From Pseudomonadota bacterium (lineage in GTDB: Bacteria > Pseudomonadota > Alphaproteobacteria > Rhizobiales > Phreatobacteraceae): DNA of 64,000 nt. Position 1 is the stretch's first letter. The number at the start of each line of letters is the position of its first letter. The stretch lies in assembly GCA_020161695.1 (NCBI GenBank), contig JAIUOO010000002.1, forward strand, positions 248,001-312,000, read 5' to 3'. Below the pieces are notes generated by a model, which did no database searches, was not told where the DNA came from, and saw only the letters and a program-made list of their open reading frames with translations. The translations under genes and the position numbers were made by a program. Shown here one piece after another: positions 17,483 through 28,350 of this stretch.

Positions 17483-17830
17483 ATGTCTGCGACAATCTAC
17501 AAAATATCCCCGCTCGCCGCGTGGCGGCAGGCCGAGGCCGCCGGCATCTTCACCGGCGCGCCGGTCGACCTTGCCGACGGCTACATCCATTTCTCGACGG
17601 CCGCGCAGGCGCGCGAGACCGCCGCGAAGCACTTTGCCGGGCAGACGGATCTGCTTCTCGTCGCCATCGACGCGGCAGCACTCGGCGCGGCGCTGAAGTG
17701 GGAGCCGTCGCGCGGCGGGGCGCTGTTCCCCCACCTTTACGGCGATCTGCCGATGAGCGCGGTGCGGTGGACCAAGCCGCTCGCCCTCGGCGCGGACGGC
17801 GCGCACCTCTTCCCGCCGCTGGACGCCTGA
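17483..17830 (+). CDS. DUF952 family protein
   Basis: A 115-residue conserved protein of unknown function. The pattern [21 protein letters not shown] followed by [18 protein letters not shown] and [15 protein letters not shown] is characteristic of DUF952 proteins, small cytosolic proteins related in fold to ADP-ribosyltransferase-like domains by some classifications. The ATG at 17483 is chosen over the in-frame upstream codon at 17381 because conservation begins there. It precedes apaG by 91 bases on the same strand. Confidence 0.8.
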   Translation: MSATIYKISPLAAWRQAEAAGIFTGAPVDLADGYIHFSTAAQARETAAKHFAGQTDLLLVAIDAAALGAALKWEPSRGGALFPHLYGDLPMSAVRWTKPLALGADGAHLFPPLDA

Positions 17831-17921
17831 CACGCGGTTGACAGGCGGGGTCGCCTCCGCAAGCCTGTGCCCTGAAGCTTTCGCCAAGCGGCGGCCGGAA
17901 TGGCTGCCAGAGAGAGCCGCC

Positions 17922-18314
17922 ATGTATCGCGCCGTCACGCGGGGCATCCAGGTCACGGTCACGCCGGAATATCTGCCCGAGCGCTCGGAGCCGGACGAGA
18001 GCCAGTATTTCTGGGCCTACCGCGTCGAAATTCTCAACCTGTCGGGCGAGCGGGTGCAGTTGCGGGCGCGCTACTGGCAGATCACCGACGAGCACGGCAA
18101 GGTTCACGAGGTGCGCGGCCCCGGCGTGGTCGGCGAGCAGCCGGTGATCGAGTCGGGGGCGGCCTTCGAATACACGTCGGGCTGCCCGCTGACGACGCCG
18201 ACCGGGATCATGGTCGGTCACTACCTGATGGTCACCGAACGCAACGAGAGTTTCCAGGCGGAGATTCCGGCCTTCTCGCTCGACAGCCCGCACGCCAACC
18301 GCACGGTCAACTAA
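17922..18314 (+). CDS. apaG: ApaG protein
   Basis: A 130-residue ApaG protein, a fibronectin-III-like beta-sandwich linked genetically to Co2+/Mg2+ resistance and diadenosine tetraphosphate metabolism; its molecular role is still unclear. Conserved strands [34 protein letters not shown] and the glycine-rich [11 protein letters not shown] are present. Start at 17922 ([13 protein letters not shown]) follows family usage; the extension to 17838 is not conserved-looking. Its stop overlaps the stop of the convergent TauE/SafE gene by eight bases. Confidence 0.92.
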   Translation: MYRAVTRGIQVTVTPEYLPERSEPDESQYFWAYRVEILNLSGERVQLRARYWQITDEHGKVHEVRGPGVVGEQPVIESGAAFEYTSGCPLTTPTGIMVGHYLMVTERNESFQAEIPAFSLDSPHANRTVN

Positions 18315-19053
18315 GCGCGCGCACCAGCTGGTAGAGCGCCAGCCCGCTGACCAGCAATCCGACGACGCCCATCAGCAGGTGCGGCTTCAGGTGGCGGACG
18401 AAATAACCGCCGAGCGGGGCGGCCAACACGCCGCCGATCACCAGCGCGGCGATATGCTGGACATGAGCGATGCCGAGTTCGACGAAGAACGTCGTCGATA
18501 CCGCCACCGTGACGAAGAACTCGGCGGCATTGACCGAGCCGATCACCTTGCGTGGCGCATGGCCCGATCCGATCAGCGTCGAGGTGACCATCGGCCCCCA
18601 GCCGCCCCCACCGATGGCGTCGAGAAAGCCGCCGACCAGGCCGAGCGGCGCGGCATAGCCGGCTTTGGCGTCCTCCTGCGTCGGCGAGAGCTGGATCGCC
18701 TTCAGGATGATGAGCAGGCCAACGATCAGCAGGTAGGCGGAGACGAAGGGCAAGATCGCCTTGCCGTCGATCTTGGCCAGCACATAGGCGCCCAGCACGC
18801 CGCCGCCGACGCCGGCAATGCCGAGCGTCAGGAACAGCCTGCCGTCGATATTGCGGTGGTAGAGATGCGACAGGCCGGATACCGCGGTCGTCGCAACCTC
18901 GGCGGTATGAGTCGTGGCGCTGGCCTGCGCCGGCGGCAGGCCGAGGGACAGCATGGCGCTGGTGGCGATCAGGCCGAAAGCCATGCCCAGCGCGCCATCG
19001 ACGAGCTGCGCGAAAAAGCCGATGCCGACCAGCAGGAAGAATTCGACCGTCAT
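18307..19053 (-). CDS. TauE/SafE-family anion permease
   Basis: A 248-residue inner-membrane protein with seven to eight hydrophobic helices. The first helix [20 protein letters not shown] contains the family's typical Q-x-x-D-G-A-L-G opening, repeated in the second half ([17 protein letters not shown]). Members export sulfite, sulfoacetate or related organic anions. The start at 19053 places the first helix at the N-terminus; the longer frame from 19176 adds charged non-conserved residues. No sulfur-metabolism gene lies next to it, so the transported anion is unknown. Confidence 0.85.
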   Translation of the reverse strand: MTVEFFLLVGIGFFAQLVDGALGMAFGLIATSAMLSLGLPPAQASATTHTAEVATTAVSGLSHLYHRNIDGRLFLTLGIAGVGGGVLGAYVLAKIDGKAILPFVSAYLLIVGLLIILKAIQLSPTQEDAKAGYAAPLGLVGGFLDAIGGGGWGPMVTSTLIGSGHAPRKVIGSVNAAEFFVTVAVSTTFFVELGIAHVQHIAALVIGGVLAAPLGGYFVRHLKPHLLMGVVGLLVSGLALYQLVRALS

Positions 19054-19100
19054 TCCACCCCACTGGTCTCGGGAGTGCCGCGGGCTGCGCCAGCCGGCGA

Positions 19101-19876
19101 TCAGAGTGCCGTCAAACCACCGTCGACGACGAGAGCATGCCCCGTCATGAACGAATTTTCGGGCGAGCAGATCCATAGCATGGCCTGGACGATCTCGTCC
19201 GCCGTGCCCGGCCGGCGCATGGGCATGGTCTGGACCAGGCGGCCGACCATTTCCTCCTGCGTGCGCCCGTCCTGCATCAGGCTTTCGGTCAGCATGGGCG
19301 TCTCGGCGAAGGCCGGACAGATGGCGTTGACGCGGATGGACTTGCGCGCGACCTCGGCCGCCGTGGTCTTGGTCAGGCCGATGACCGCGTGTTTCGCCGC
19401 CGCATAGGCGGCCAGCAGCGGCGCGCCGGTGACGCCGGCCACCGAGGCGGTGTTGAGGATCACCCCGCCGCCGTGCCGCTCCATGACCGGGATCTGCGCC
19501 CTCATGCCGTGGAAGACGCCCATGACGTTGATGTCGAACATCCGCCGCATCACGGCCTCGTCGGTATCGACGAGCTTCATCGTGCCGTGGGCGACGCCGG
19601 CATTGTTGAGCGCGACGTCGAGACCGCCGAAGGCATCGACCGCCGCCTGGACGAGCAGTTGCACCGCCGGTCCGTGGGCGACATTCGTCACCTGCGCCAC
19701 GGCCTTCGCGCCGGCCGCCTCGACGCGGCGCTTCGTCTCGGCCAGAGCCTCTTCCTGGATGTCGCCGAGCACGAGGTTCGCGCCCTCGGCGGCGAAACGC
19801 TCCGCCGCGCGGCGGCCGAAGCCGCTGGCCGCGCCCGTGATCAGGACGGTCTTGCCGGCATAGCGTCGCATGGCGG

Positions 19877-19880
<4 letters not shown>
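19101..19880 (-). CDS. Short-chain dehydrogenase/reductase, last gene of the Liv/acyl-CoA run
   Basis: A 259-residue classical SDR. It has the NAD(P)-binding TGAASGFGRR, the NNAG motif, and the catalytic Tyr-x-x-x-Lys in AAYAAAKHAVIGLT, with an upstream Ser in NTASVAG. Asp after the second strand (LVLGDIQEE) suggests NAD(H) preference. Its start codon overlaps the stop of the APH-fold kinase gene as ATGA, so the two are translationally coupled. With the kinase it recalls the SDR/kinase pair of 4-oxoacid (levulinate) catabolism, but a generic 3-hydroxyacyl or alcohol dehydrogenase role is equally open. Confidence 0.87.
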
Positions 19881-20899
<1,019 letters not shown>

Positions 20900-20949
20900 G
20901 GCGGGCTGGGCTGCGGGCGAAGCCAAGGTCTCAACTCCGGATCGAAAGG

Positions 20950-20965
20950 CGCCCTCGCGAGGGCG
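20950..20965. repeat. Perfect 16-base palindrome between livF and the kinase gene
   Basis: CGCCCTCGCGAGGGCG is self-complementary. A second small hairpin, CCGTCC-GCC-GGACGG, follows livF at 21042-21056. They lie in the only sizeable gap (167 bases) inside the lower part of the minus-strand operon and could attenuate transcription into the kinase/SDR pair. Confidence 0.4.
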
Positions 20966-21066
20966 GCGGACTGCAACCGGCACATCACGCTGGGCGATGC
21001 GCCTCGGCCGGGGAATGTCGCACGCCCGCCATGCCCGCGTCCCGTCCGCCGGACGGACGAGTGCGG

Positions 21067-21762
21067 TTACACCTCCAGCCACTCCTTGCGGACGGTCTCG
21101 TTGGCCTTGAGCTCCGCCGGGGTGCCTTCGAACACGATGCGGCCGTGGCCCATGACATAGACGCGGTGCGAGATGTCGAGGGCGATGGAGAGCTTCTGCT
21201 CGACCAGCAGAATGGCGACGCCGCGCCGGGCGATCTCCGAGATCAGCTCGCCGACCTGGCGCACGATCAGCGGCGCGAGCCCCTCGGTCGGCTCGTCGAT
21301 CATGACGAGGTCCGGGTCGCCCATCATGGTGCGGCACATGGTGAGCATCTGCTTCTCGCCGCCGGACAGCACGCCGGCGGGCGAGTCGGCCCGGGCCGCG
21401 AGATTGGGGAACATGTCCAGCGAGCCCTGGATGGTCCAGCGGCCTTCCTTCTTCGCGTCCTTCATGCCGAGCATGAGATTCTGCCGGACGGTGAGGTCCG
21501 GAAAGATGTCGCGGTGTTCCGGCACGTAGCCGATGCCGAGACGGGCGATGCGGTGGCTCGGCAGGCCGGCGATGTCGCGGCCCTTGAAGCGGACCCGGCC
21601 GTGCGGCGGCACCTCGCCCATGATCGCCTTGACCGTGGTCGAGCGGCCGACGCCGTTGCGGCCGATCAGGCTGACCACCTCGCCGGCATCGACGTGAATG
21701 TCGACGCCCTGCAGGATGTGGCTCTTGCCGTAATAGGCGTTGAGACCCGAAACCTCGAGCAT
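21067..21762 (-). CDS. livF: Liv-type ABC transporter ATPase LivF, with Walker A Lys replaced by Arg
   Basis: A 231-residue ATPase of a branched-chain-amino-acid-type (HAAT) importer. The signature motif LSGGEKQML, Walker B LVMIDEPTEGLAP and the H-loop region LLVEQKLSIAL are present. The Walker A motif reads GRNGVGRST (residues 34-42): the invariant Lys is Arg40. This is read directly from the DNA codon CGC. Arg at this position usually impairs hydrolysis, though related LivF proteins with GRST exist to my recollection. The gene starts on the last base of the livG stop (TGATG). Confidence 0.9.
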   Translation of the reverse strand: MLEVSGLNAYYGKSHILQGVDIHVDAGEVVSLIGRNGVGRSTTVKAIMGEVPPHGRVRFKGRDIAGLPSHRIARLGIGYVPEHRDIFPDLTVRQNLMLGMKDAKKEGRWTIQGSLDMFPNLAARADSPAGVLSGGEKQMLTMCRTMMGDPDLVMIDEPTEGLAPLIVRQVGELISEIARRGVAILLVEQKLSIALDISHRVYVMGHGRIVFEGTPAELKANETVRKEWLEV

Positions 21763-22508
21763 CAGGCGGCCTCCTCGCCGAGATAGGCTTCCTTGACCTT
21801 CTTGTTGGCGCGGATCTCGGCCGGCGTGCCGGACGCGATGATCTGGCCATAGACCAGCACCGAGATGCGGTCGGCGAGGCCGAAGACCACGCTCATGTCG
21901 TGCTCGACGATGACCAGCGTGCGCCCTTCCGTGACCTTGCGGATGAGCGCCACGGCCCGTTCCGTCTCGTGATGGCTCATGCCCGCCGTCGGCTCGTCCA
22001 GCAGGATGACCTTGGCGCCGCCGGCGATGGTGACGCCGATCTCCAGCGCGCGCTGGTCGGCATAGGAGAGCAGGCCCGCCGGGGTCTCGCGCACGGCGGC
22101 GAGCCCGATCAGGTCGAGAATCTCCTCGGTGCGCTGCTCGACATCCTTCATGCCGGAGATGAAGCGCCAGAAGACGTAGCGATGGCCGAGCGCCCAGAGA
22201 GTGGCGCAGCGCACGTTCTCGTAGACGCTCATGTTGTGGAAGATGTTGGTCACCTGGAACGAACGCGACAGGCCGCTCCGGTTGATCTGGAACGGCGGCG
22301 CGCCGCTGGCCTTCTGGCCGTTGACGAGGATCTCCCCCGAGGTCGGCGGGAAGGCTCCCGAGATCAGGTTGAACAGGGTCGACTTGCCGGCTCCGTTCGG
22401 CCCGATGATGGCGTGGCGCTCGCCCGCCGGGACCTCCAGCGAGACGTCGCGGATGATCTGCGCCGCGCCGAAGTTCTTGACGACGTTGGTCAGGACCAGG
22501 GCGCTCAT
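21762..22508 (-). CDS. livG: Liv-type ABC transporter ATPase LivG
   Basis: A 248-residue ATPase, partner of LivF. Walker A is the canonical GPNGAGKST, the signature is LLSYADQRALEIG (the LivG variant with Tyr-Ala-Asp), Walker B is VILLDEPTAGMS and the H-loop is VIVEHDMSVVF. The frame is open upstream through livM in another phase, but the ATG at 22508 (MSALVLTNVVKNFG) is the natural start and overlaps the livM stop by four bases. With a normal Walker A it can supply ATP hydrolysis even if LivF is weak. Confidence 0.92.
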   Translation of the reverse strand: MSALVLTNVVKNFGAAQIIRDVSLEVPAGERHAIIGPNGAGKSTLFNLISGAFPPTSGEILVNGQKASGAPPFQINRSGLSRSFQVTNIFHNMSVYENVRCATLWALGHRYVFWRFISGMKDVEQRTEEILDLIGLAAVRETPAGLLSYADQRALEIGVTIAGGAKVILLDEPTAGMSHHETERAVALIRKVTEGRTLVIVEHDMSVVFGLADRISVLVYGQIIASGTPAEIRANKKVKEAYLGEEAA

Positions 22509-23755
22509 GGCGCGACCTCCCGGAAGCGCAGCGCCGCGCCGAGCGTGCCGCGTTGCCGCCAGCGCACGGCGATGGTCACGATGGCGATGCCCGCCGCCAC
22601 GATGATGCCGGCCAGCAGCCAGTTGAGCGGGCTGGTATGGACGAAGTCGCGGCCGAAGGCGCGGAACGGCCGGCCGCCCTCGCGGATGCGGTAGGCCATT
22701 TCGATCACCATCACGGCGCCGAAGAAGGCCGTCAGCCCGCCGAGGGTGCCGAGCAGCCAGCCGGGCAGTTTCTCGGCAAGCTCGCCGCGCTTCACCGCGC
22801 CGAGGATGCGCGCGACCATGCCGCCGATGCCGAAGGGCGCGAACAGCACCATCACCACGAAGAGCAGGCCGAGATAGAGCTGCCAGACCTTGGTGAAGTC
22901 GGAGAGCATGGACTGCATGAAGGTGATGATCGCCGCTCCGATGATCGGGCCGTAGAACACGCCGGCGCCGCCGATGAAGGTCATCAGCAGCACGGCGCCT
23001 GAGCCCTGGGCGCCCAGCGTCTCGGGATTGATGATCTCGAAATTGACCGCCGAGAGCGCCCCCGCGAGCCCCGCGAAGCCGCCCGAAATGAGGAAGACCA
23101 GGAAGCGGATGCGCTGGGGGTCGTAGCCGATGAAGGCGACGCGGTCCGGATTGTCGCGCACGGCGTTGGCCAGGCGGCCGAGCGGCGTCTTGGTGAAGGC
23201 CCACATGGCCAGCGTCGAGACGAACATCCAGAAGGCGATGAAATAGAACACGTGGATCTGCGGCCCGAGCGTGAGGCCGAAGATGCGCGGCCCGGCCGAA
23301 CGGTCGCCGGAAATGCCTTCCTCGCCGCCGAAGACGGAGACGAACATGAAGCCGGCCGCGGCGACCAGTTCGCCGATGCCGAGCGAGATCATCGCGAAGG
23401 GCGTGCCGGAGCGGCGGCAGGAGAACCAGCCGATCAGGGCGCCTGCCGCCATGCCGGCCATGAAGCCGACCAGCGGCACGGCGAAGACCGGAATGCCCAG
23501 CCGCTGCGCCTTGATGGCGACGATGAGGTGGATCGCCGCATAGCCGCCGAGGCCGAAATAGACGGCATGGCCGAAGGACAGCATGCCGGACTGGCCGAGC
23601 AGCATGTTGTAGGCGAGCGCGAAGACCATCCATATGCCCATGACGTTCATCACGGTGAGCGAGGTCCGCGAGGTGAACACCATCGGCAGGACCAGCAGGA
23701 CCGCGGCGAAGGCGACCCAGACCGCGAGGGTGCGAAGCGTCGAGGTCCGGCTCAT
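22505..23755 (-). CDS. livM: Liv-type ABC transporter permease LivM
   Basis: A 416-residue inner-membrane permease with about ten hydrophobic helices. It has the family loop NMLLGQSGMLSFGHAVYFGL near the N-terminus and the EAA-like segment TPLGRLANAVRDNPDRVAFI. About 80 residues longer than typical LivM: the C-terminal stretch after MVARILGAVKRGELAEK holds two additional hydrophobic segments, ending ALRFREVAP. It overlaps both livH and livG by four bases, so the permease and ATPase genes are tightly coupled. Confidence 0.92.
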   Translation of the reverse strand: MSRTSTLRTLAVWVAFAAVLLVLPMVFTSRTSLTVMNVMGIWMVFALAYNMLLGQSGMLSFGHAVYFGLGGYAAIHLIVAIKAQRLGIPVFAVPLVGFMAGMAAGALIGWFSCRRSGTPFAMISLGIGELVAAAGFMFVSVFGGEEGISGDRSAGPRIFGLTLGPQIHVFYFIAFWMFVSTLAMWAFTKTPLGRLANAVRDNPDRVAFIGYDPQRIRFLVFLISGGFAGLAGALSAVNFEIINPETLGAQGSGAVLLMTFIGGAGVFYGPIIGAAIITFMQSMLSDFTKVWQLYLGLLFVVMVLFAPFGIGGMVARILGAVKRGELAEKLPGWLLGTLGGLTAFFGAVMVIEMAYRIREGGRPFRAFGRDFVHTSPLNWLLAGIIVAAGIAIVTIAVRWRQRGTLGAALRFREVAP

Positions 23756-24690
23756 GATTCACGCGCTCCCATCAGGCCGCGCGGCCGGAAGATGAGGACA
23801 AGGACGAGCAGCAGGAAGGGCAGCATGGGCGCCACCTGCGCCAGCGTGATGCGCCCGAGGTCCGAGCGGTTGGAGACCATGACGCCGAACCGGGCGAGCA
23901 GGTCGGACAGCGAGGCATCGACCGCCACGGCGAAGGTCTGGATGAGCCCGATCAGGATCGAGGCGACGAAGGCGCCGCCGAGCGACCCCATGCCGCCGAC
24001 CACCACGACCACGAAAACGATGGGGCCGAGGGTAAGCGCCATGGCCGGGTCGGTGACCAGCAGCGCGCCGCCGATCACGCCCGCCAGCGCCGCCATGCCG
24101 CAGCCCACCGCGAAGACGCCCATGAAGACCAGCGGCACGTTGTGGCCGAGATGGCCGACCATGTGCGGATGGGTCAGCGCGGCCTGAACGATGAGGCCGA
24201 TGCGCGTCTTCTTCAGCATCAGCCAGAGGGTGATGAACATCAGCACAGCGACGATCATCATGAACACGCGGAACGAGGGATATTGCGTGCCCCACAGCGT
24301 GAACAGCGGCTGCTGCAGCACGGCCGGCGGCGAATAGGGAACCGGATTGCGGCCCCAGATCAGCTTGACGATCTCCTCGATCAGGAAGGCGATGCCGAAG
24401 GTGAACAGGAGCTCGGCCACATGGCCGTGCCTGTGGACGTTCCGGAGGCCGTAGCGCTCCACCAGCGCGCCGACGCCCGCGACCAGGATCGGCGCCAGGA
24501 GCATCGCGGCCCAGAAGCCGGTCGTGGCCCCGATCGCATAGGCGAAATAGGCGCCCAGCATGTAGAAACTGGCATGGGCGAAGTTCAGCACGCCCATCAT
24601 GGAAAAGATCAGCGTCAGCCCGCTCGACAGCATGAAGAGCAGGAGGCCGTAGAGCACCCCATTGAGGGTCGAGAAGACGATCGTCTCCAT
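23752..24690 (-). CDS. livH: Liv-type ABC transporter permease LivH
   Basis: A 312-residue permease, partner of LivM. The N-terminal signature NGVLYGLLLFMLSSGLTLIF followed by MMGVLNFAHASFYMLGAY is diagnostic of LivH. The conserved cytoplasmic loop includes RIGLIVQAALTHPHMVGHLG. The ATG at 24690 follows a 102-base gap after the binding-protein gene that contains a stem-loop. Overlaps livM by four bases. Confidence 0.93.
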   Translation of the reverse strand: METIVFSTLNGVLYGLLLFMLSSGLTLIFSMMGVLNFAHASFYMLGAYFAYAIGATTGFWAAMLLAPILVAGVGALVERYGLRNVHRHGHVAELLFTFGIAFLIEEIVKLIWGRNPVPYSPPAVLQQPLFTLWGTQYPSFRVFMMIVAVLMFITLWLMLKKTRIGLIVQAALTHPHMVGHLGHNVPLVFMGVFAVGCGMAALAGVIGGALLVTDPAMALTLGPIVFVVVVVGGMGSLGGAFVASILIGLIQTFAVAVDASLSDLLARFGVMVSNRSDLGRITLAQVAPMLPFLLLVLVLIFRPRGLMGARES

Positions 24691-24747
24691 GCGGAGAAGC
24701 TCCGGTCAGGATGGCGCGGGAAACCCTCGGCCGGGTATGGCGAAACC

Positions 24748-24772
24748 GGCCGGGACGCGTGGCGCCCCGGCC
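24748..24772 (-). terminator. Stem-loop between the binding-protein gene and livH
   Basis: GGCCGGG, an 11-base loop, CCCGGCC, lies just after the stop of the binding-protein gene on the minus strand. No T-run follows. Such hairpins between binding-protein and permease genes commonly stabilise the upstream mRNA or reduce read-through, giving excess binding protein. Confidence 0.4.
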
Positions 24773-24792
24773 TTGAACGCGACGAGGTCGGC

Positions 24793-26034
24793 TCAGGCCG
24801 CGGGGCGCTGCATCCGGCAGGTCGTCGGCGTGACGGTCGCCGGCCCCTCGATCCGGACGTCGGTCTTGAAGCCGAAGCCGGTATTCTCCAGGTCGAACTT
24901 CACGTTCTCGGCGAAGGTCGAGATGTAGAGCGGCTGGATGAGCTGGTGGTTTTCCTTCTGCATCATGGCCTTGCCGGTGGGCGTGTCGATCTCGAGGCCC
25001 TCGAGCGCCAGCGCCACGGCCTTCGGGTCCGACGAGTTCGCCTTCTTCATCGCCGCCGCGAGCATGTCGAACATGACCTTCACGCGGAAGTAGTAATAGT
25101 CGAGATTGTGAAGCTTCTTGAAGTCGGTGACGACCTGATCCATGCCGATATTCTCGATATTGGCATGCCATTCGGTGATCTGCTTGACGAGACCGATCGC
25201 CGACTTGCCCATCGCCGTCGGCGCGCCGAGACCGCCGCCGTAGTAGGTGAGGAACGGCACGTTGAAGCCCGTGTCGGACGCCGCCTTGATCAGCAGGGTC
25301 ATGTCGGTGCCCCAGTTGCCGGTGATCACCGCCTGCGCGCCTGCAGCGCGCATCTTGGTGATGTAGGGCACGAAGTCGCGGACACGGCCGAGCGGATGCA
25401 GCTCGTTGCCGACGATCTCGATATCCGGACGCTTGATCTTCAGCATGGCCACCGCTGAATCGGCGACGGCTTTGCCGAACGAGTAGTCCTGGCCGATGAT
25501 GTAGACCTTCTTGATGTTGGCGAGACCTTTGAGATAGTCGGTCATCGCCGCCATCTTCATGTCGGCGTCGGCGTCGAAGCGGAAGTGCCAGAACGAGCAC
25601 TTGTCGTTGGTGAAGGCCGGGTCGACCGCCGCATAGTTCAGATACAGCATCGACTGGTTCGGATTGCGCTCGTTGTGCTTATCGACCGCCTCGATGATGG
25701 CGGCGGCAACCGACGAGCCGTTGCCCTGGCTGACGAACCGGAAGCCCTGGTCGATGGCCTTTTCCAGCTGGACGATGGCTTCCTTCGGATTGGTCTTGTT
25801 GTCGAAGCCGACGACTTCCATCTTGCGGCCGTTGATGCCGCCGCTGGCATTGATGCGGGCGGCCTCGAACTGGAACTGCTTCAGGCCGTTGTCGCCGACA
25901 TTGGCGAAGGGGCCGGACAGCGGGTCGATATAGGCGATGCGGATCGGCTCGCCCTGCGCGAGCGCGGGCATGCCGGTGAGCGCCGTGGCGGCCAGAGCGG
26001 AGCCGACAAACTGGCGGCGGTCGATACGGGTCAT
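24793..26034 (-). CDS. Liv-type periplasmic substrate-binding protein with twin-arginine signal
   Basis: A 413-residue type I periplasmic binding protein of the HAAT family. The N-terminus MTRIDRRQFVGSALAATAL carries an RRQFVG motif, so export by the Tat pathway is plausible, followed by a hydrophobic stretch and cleavage near ALAQG. Mature features are IRIAYIDPLSGPFANVGDNG and GINGRKMEVVGFDNKTNPK. The start at 26034 is fixed by the signal peptide; the longer frame is antisense of neighbouring sequence. The ligand is not predictable; genomic context suggests an acid that is then CoA-activated rather than an amino acid. Confidence 0.9.
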   Translation of the reverse strand: MTRIDRRQFVGSALAATALTGMPALAQGEPIRIAYIDPLSGPFANVGDNGLKQFQFEAARINASGGINGRKMEVVGFDNKTNPKEAIVQLEKAIDQGFRFVSQGNGSSVAAAIIEAVDKHNERNPNQSMLYLNYAAVDPAFTNDKCSFWHFRFDADADMKMAAMTDYLKGLANIKKVYIIGQDYSFGKAVADSAVAMLKIKRPDIEIVGNELHPLGRVRDFVPYITKMRAAGAQAVITGNWGTDMTLLIKAASDTGFNVPFLTYYGGGLGAPTAMGKSAIGLVKQITEWHANIENIGMDQVVTDFKKLHNLDYYYFRVKVMFDMLAAAMKKANSSDPKAVALALEGLEIDTPTGKAMMQKENHQLIQPLYISTFAENVKFDLENTGFGFKTDVRIEGPATVTPTTCRMQRPAA

Positions 26035-26067
26035 GTAGTCCTCCTCAAACGGGCGGCCGCGCCTCAC

Positions 26068-26081
26068 ACGAGGCGCCTCGT
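26068..26081. repeat. Perfect 14-base palindrome upstream of the binding-protein gene
   Basis: ACGAGGCGCCTCGT, self-complementary, 34 bases before the ATG of the binding protein and in the 149-base gap after the thiolase gene. Could be a regulator site for an internal promoter or simply a short hairpin. Confidence 0.35.
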
Positions 26082-26183
26082 CGGCCGCGATGTTTCCTCT
26101 AGCGATCGGCCGCTTCGCGCGGCTCTCGTCGAATTGGGCCGGCGGCCGCCCGTGGCGACCGCCCGTCTCATCAGTCAAACAGG

Positions 26184-27374
<1,191 letters not shown>

Positions 27375-27410
27375 GGCTGTTCTCCTGACGTGGTCCCGAA
27401 AGATGTGATG

Positions 27411-28340
27411 TCAGCCGCGGGGCGGAAGGGTGACGCCCTTCGCCGCTGCGGCCTTCATGGCGAACTTGGTGGTCTGCTCGAAGGCGCCCTGCAGCGCCTT
27501 CTGGCCGTCCGGATTCGAGATGTCGTCGAAGCGGGCGGCGATGGTTTCCGGCGTGCGCTCGGCTTCGTCGAGCCAGATGCCGTCGGTTTCGTAGATGATC
27601 GTTCGCGCGAACGCGCCCGCGCCCGCGCAAAGGATCGTGCGCGACGGTCCCTTCTCGCTGACGAGGAAGAGCACGCCCGGGGTGATCGATTCCGGCGTCA
27701 GCAGCTTCAGCGATTCCGGCGGCAGCAGCTCTTCCGTCATGCGCGTCGCGGCGGTGGGCGCCAGCGTGTTGACGCGGATGTCGTTCTTCGCGCCCTCCTG
27801 GTGCAGCACGTTCATCAGGCCGACCATGGCGGCCTTGGCGGCGCCGTAGTTGGCCTGGCCGAAATTGCCGTAGAGGCCCGAGGACGACGAGGTGAAGACG
27901 ATGCGGCCATAGTTCTGGGCGCGCATGATGTCCCAGACCGCCTTGGTGCAGTTCACAGTGCCCATCAGGTGCACGTCCACCACGGCCTCGAAGTCGCCAA
28001 GCTCCATCTTGGTGAAGGTCTTGTCGCGCAGGATGCCGGCATTGTTGATCAGGATGTCGATCCGGCCGAAGGCATCCATGGTCTTCTTGACCATGTCCTG
28101 CACCTGCGCGACGTCGACGACATTCGCGCCGTGCGCGATGGCCTCGCCGCCCTTGGCCTTGATCTCGGCGACCACCTTCTCGGCGGCTTCGGACGAGCCG
28201 CCGGTGCCGTCGCGGGCGCCGCCGAAATCGACGATCACGACCTTGGCTCCGCGCTCGGCGAGACCCAGGGCATGCGAGCGGCCGAGACCGTTGCCGGCCC
28301 CGGTGACGATGGCGACGCGCCCATCGAAACGAATGCTCAT
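27411..28340 (-). CDS. MFE-type SDR, probable 3-hydroxyacyl-CoA dehydrogenase
   Basis: A 309-residue SDR related to the dehydrogenase domain of peroxisomal multifunctional enzyme 2. The cofactor motif is TGAGNGLGR, followed by NNAGILRDKTF, and the catalytic segment is GLYGNFGQANYGAAKAAMVG (Tyr and Lys in NYGAAK). The C-terminal extension beyond the usual 250 residues is typical of this subgroup. Next to a MaoC hydratase it makes a split MFE-2: hydration then oxidation of 2-enoyl-CoA through the (R)-3-hydroxyacyl-CoA route. Ten bases separate it from the maoC gene. Confidence 0.88.
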   Translation of the reverse strand: MSIRFDGRVAIVTGAGNGLGRSHALGLAERGAKVVIVDFGGARDGTGGSSEAAEKVVAEIKAKGGEAIAHGANVVDVAQVQDMVKKTMDAFGRIDILINNAGILRDKTFTKMELGDFEAVVDVHLMGTVNCTKAVWDIMRAQNYGRIVFTSSSSGLYGNFGQANYGAAKAAMVGLMNVLHQEGAKNDIRVNTLAPTAATRMTEELLPPESLKLLTPESITPGVLFLVSEKGPSRTILCAGAGAFARTIIYETDGIWLDEAERTPETIAARFDDISNPDGQKALQGAFEQTTKFAMKAAAAKGVTLPPRG

Positions 28341-28350
28341 GCTGATATCC

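Noticed and set aside
21762..23762. Apparent long LivG with a large N-terminal extension
   Set aside because: The extension is livM in another phase; livG begins at 22508 with a standard N-terminus.
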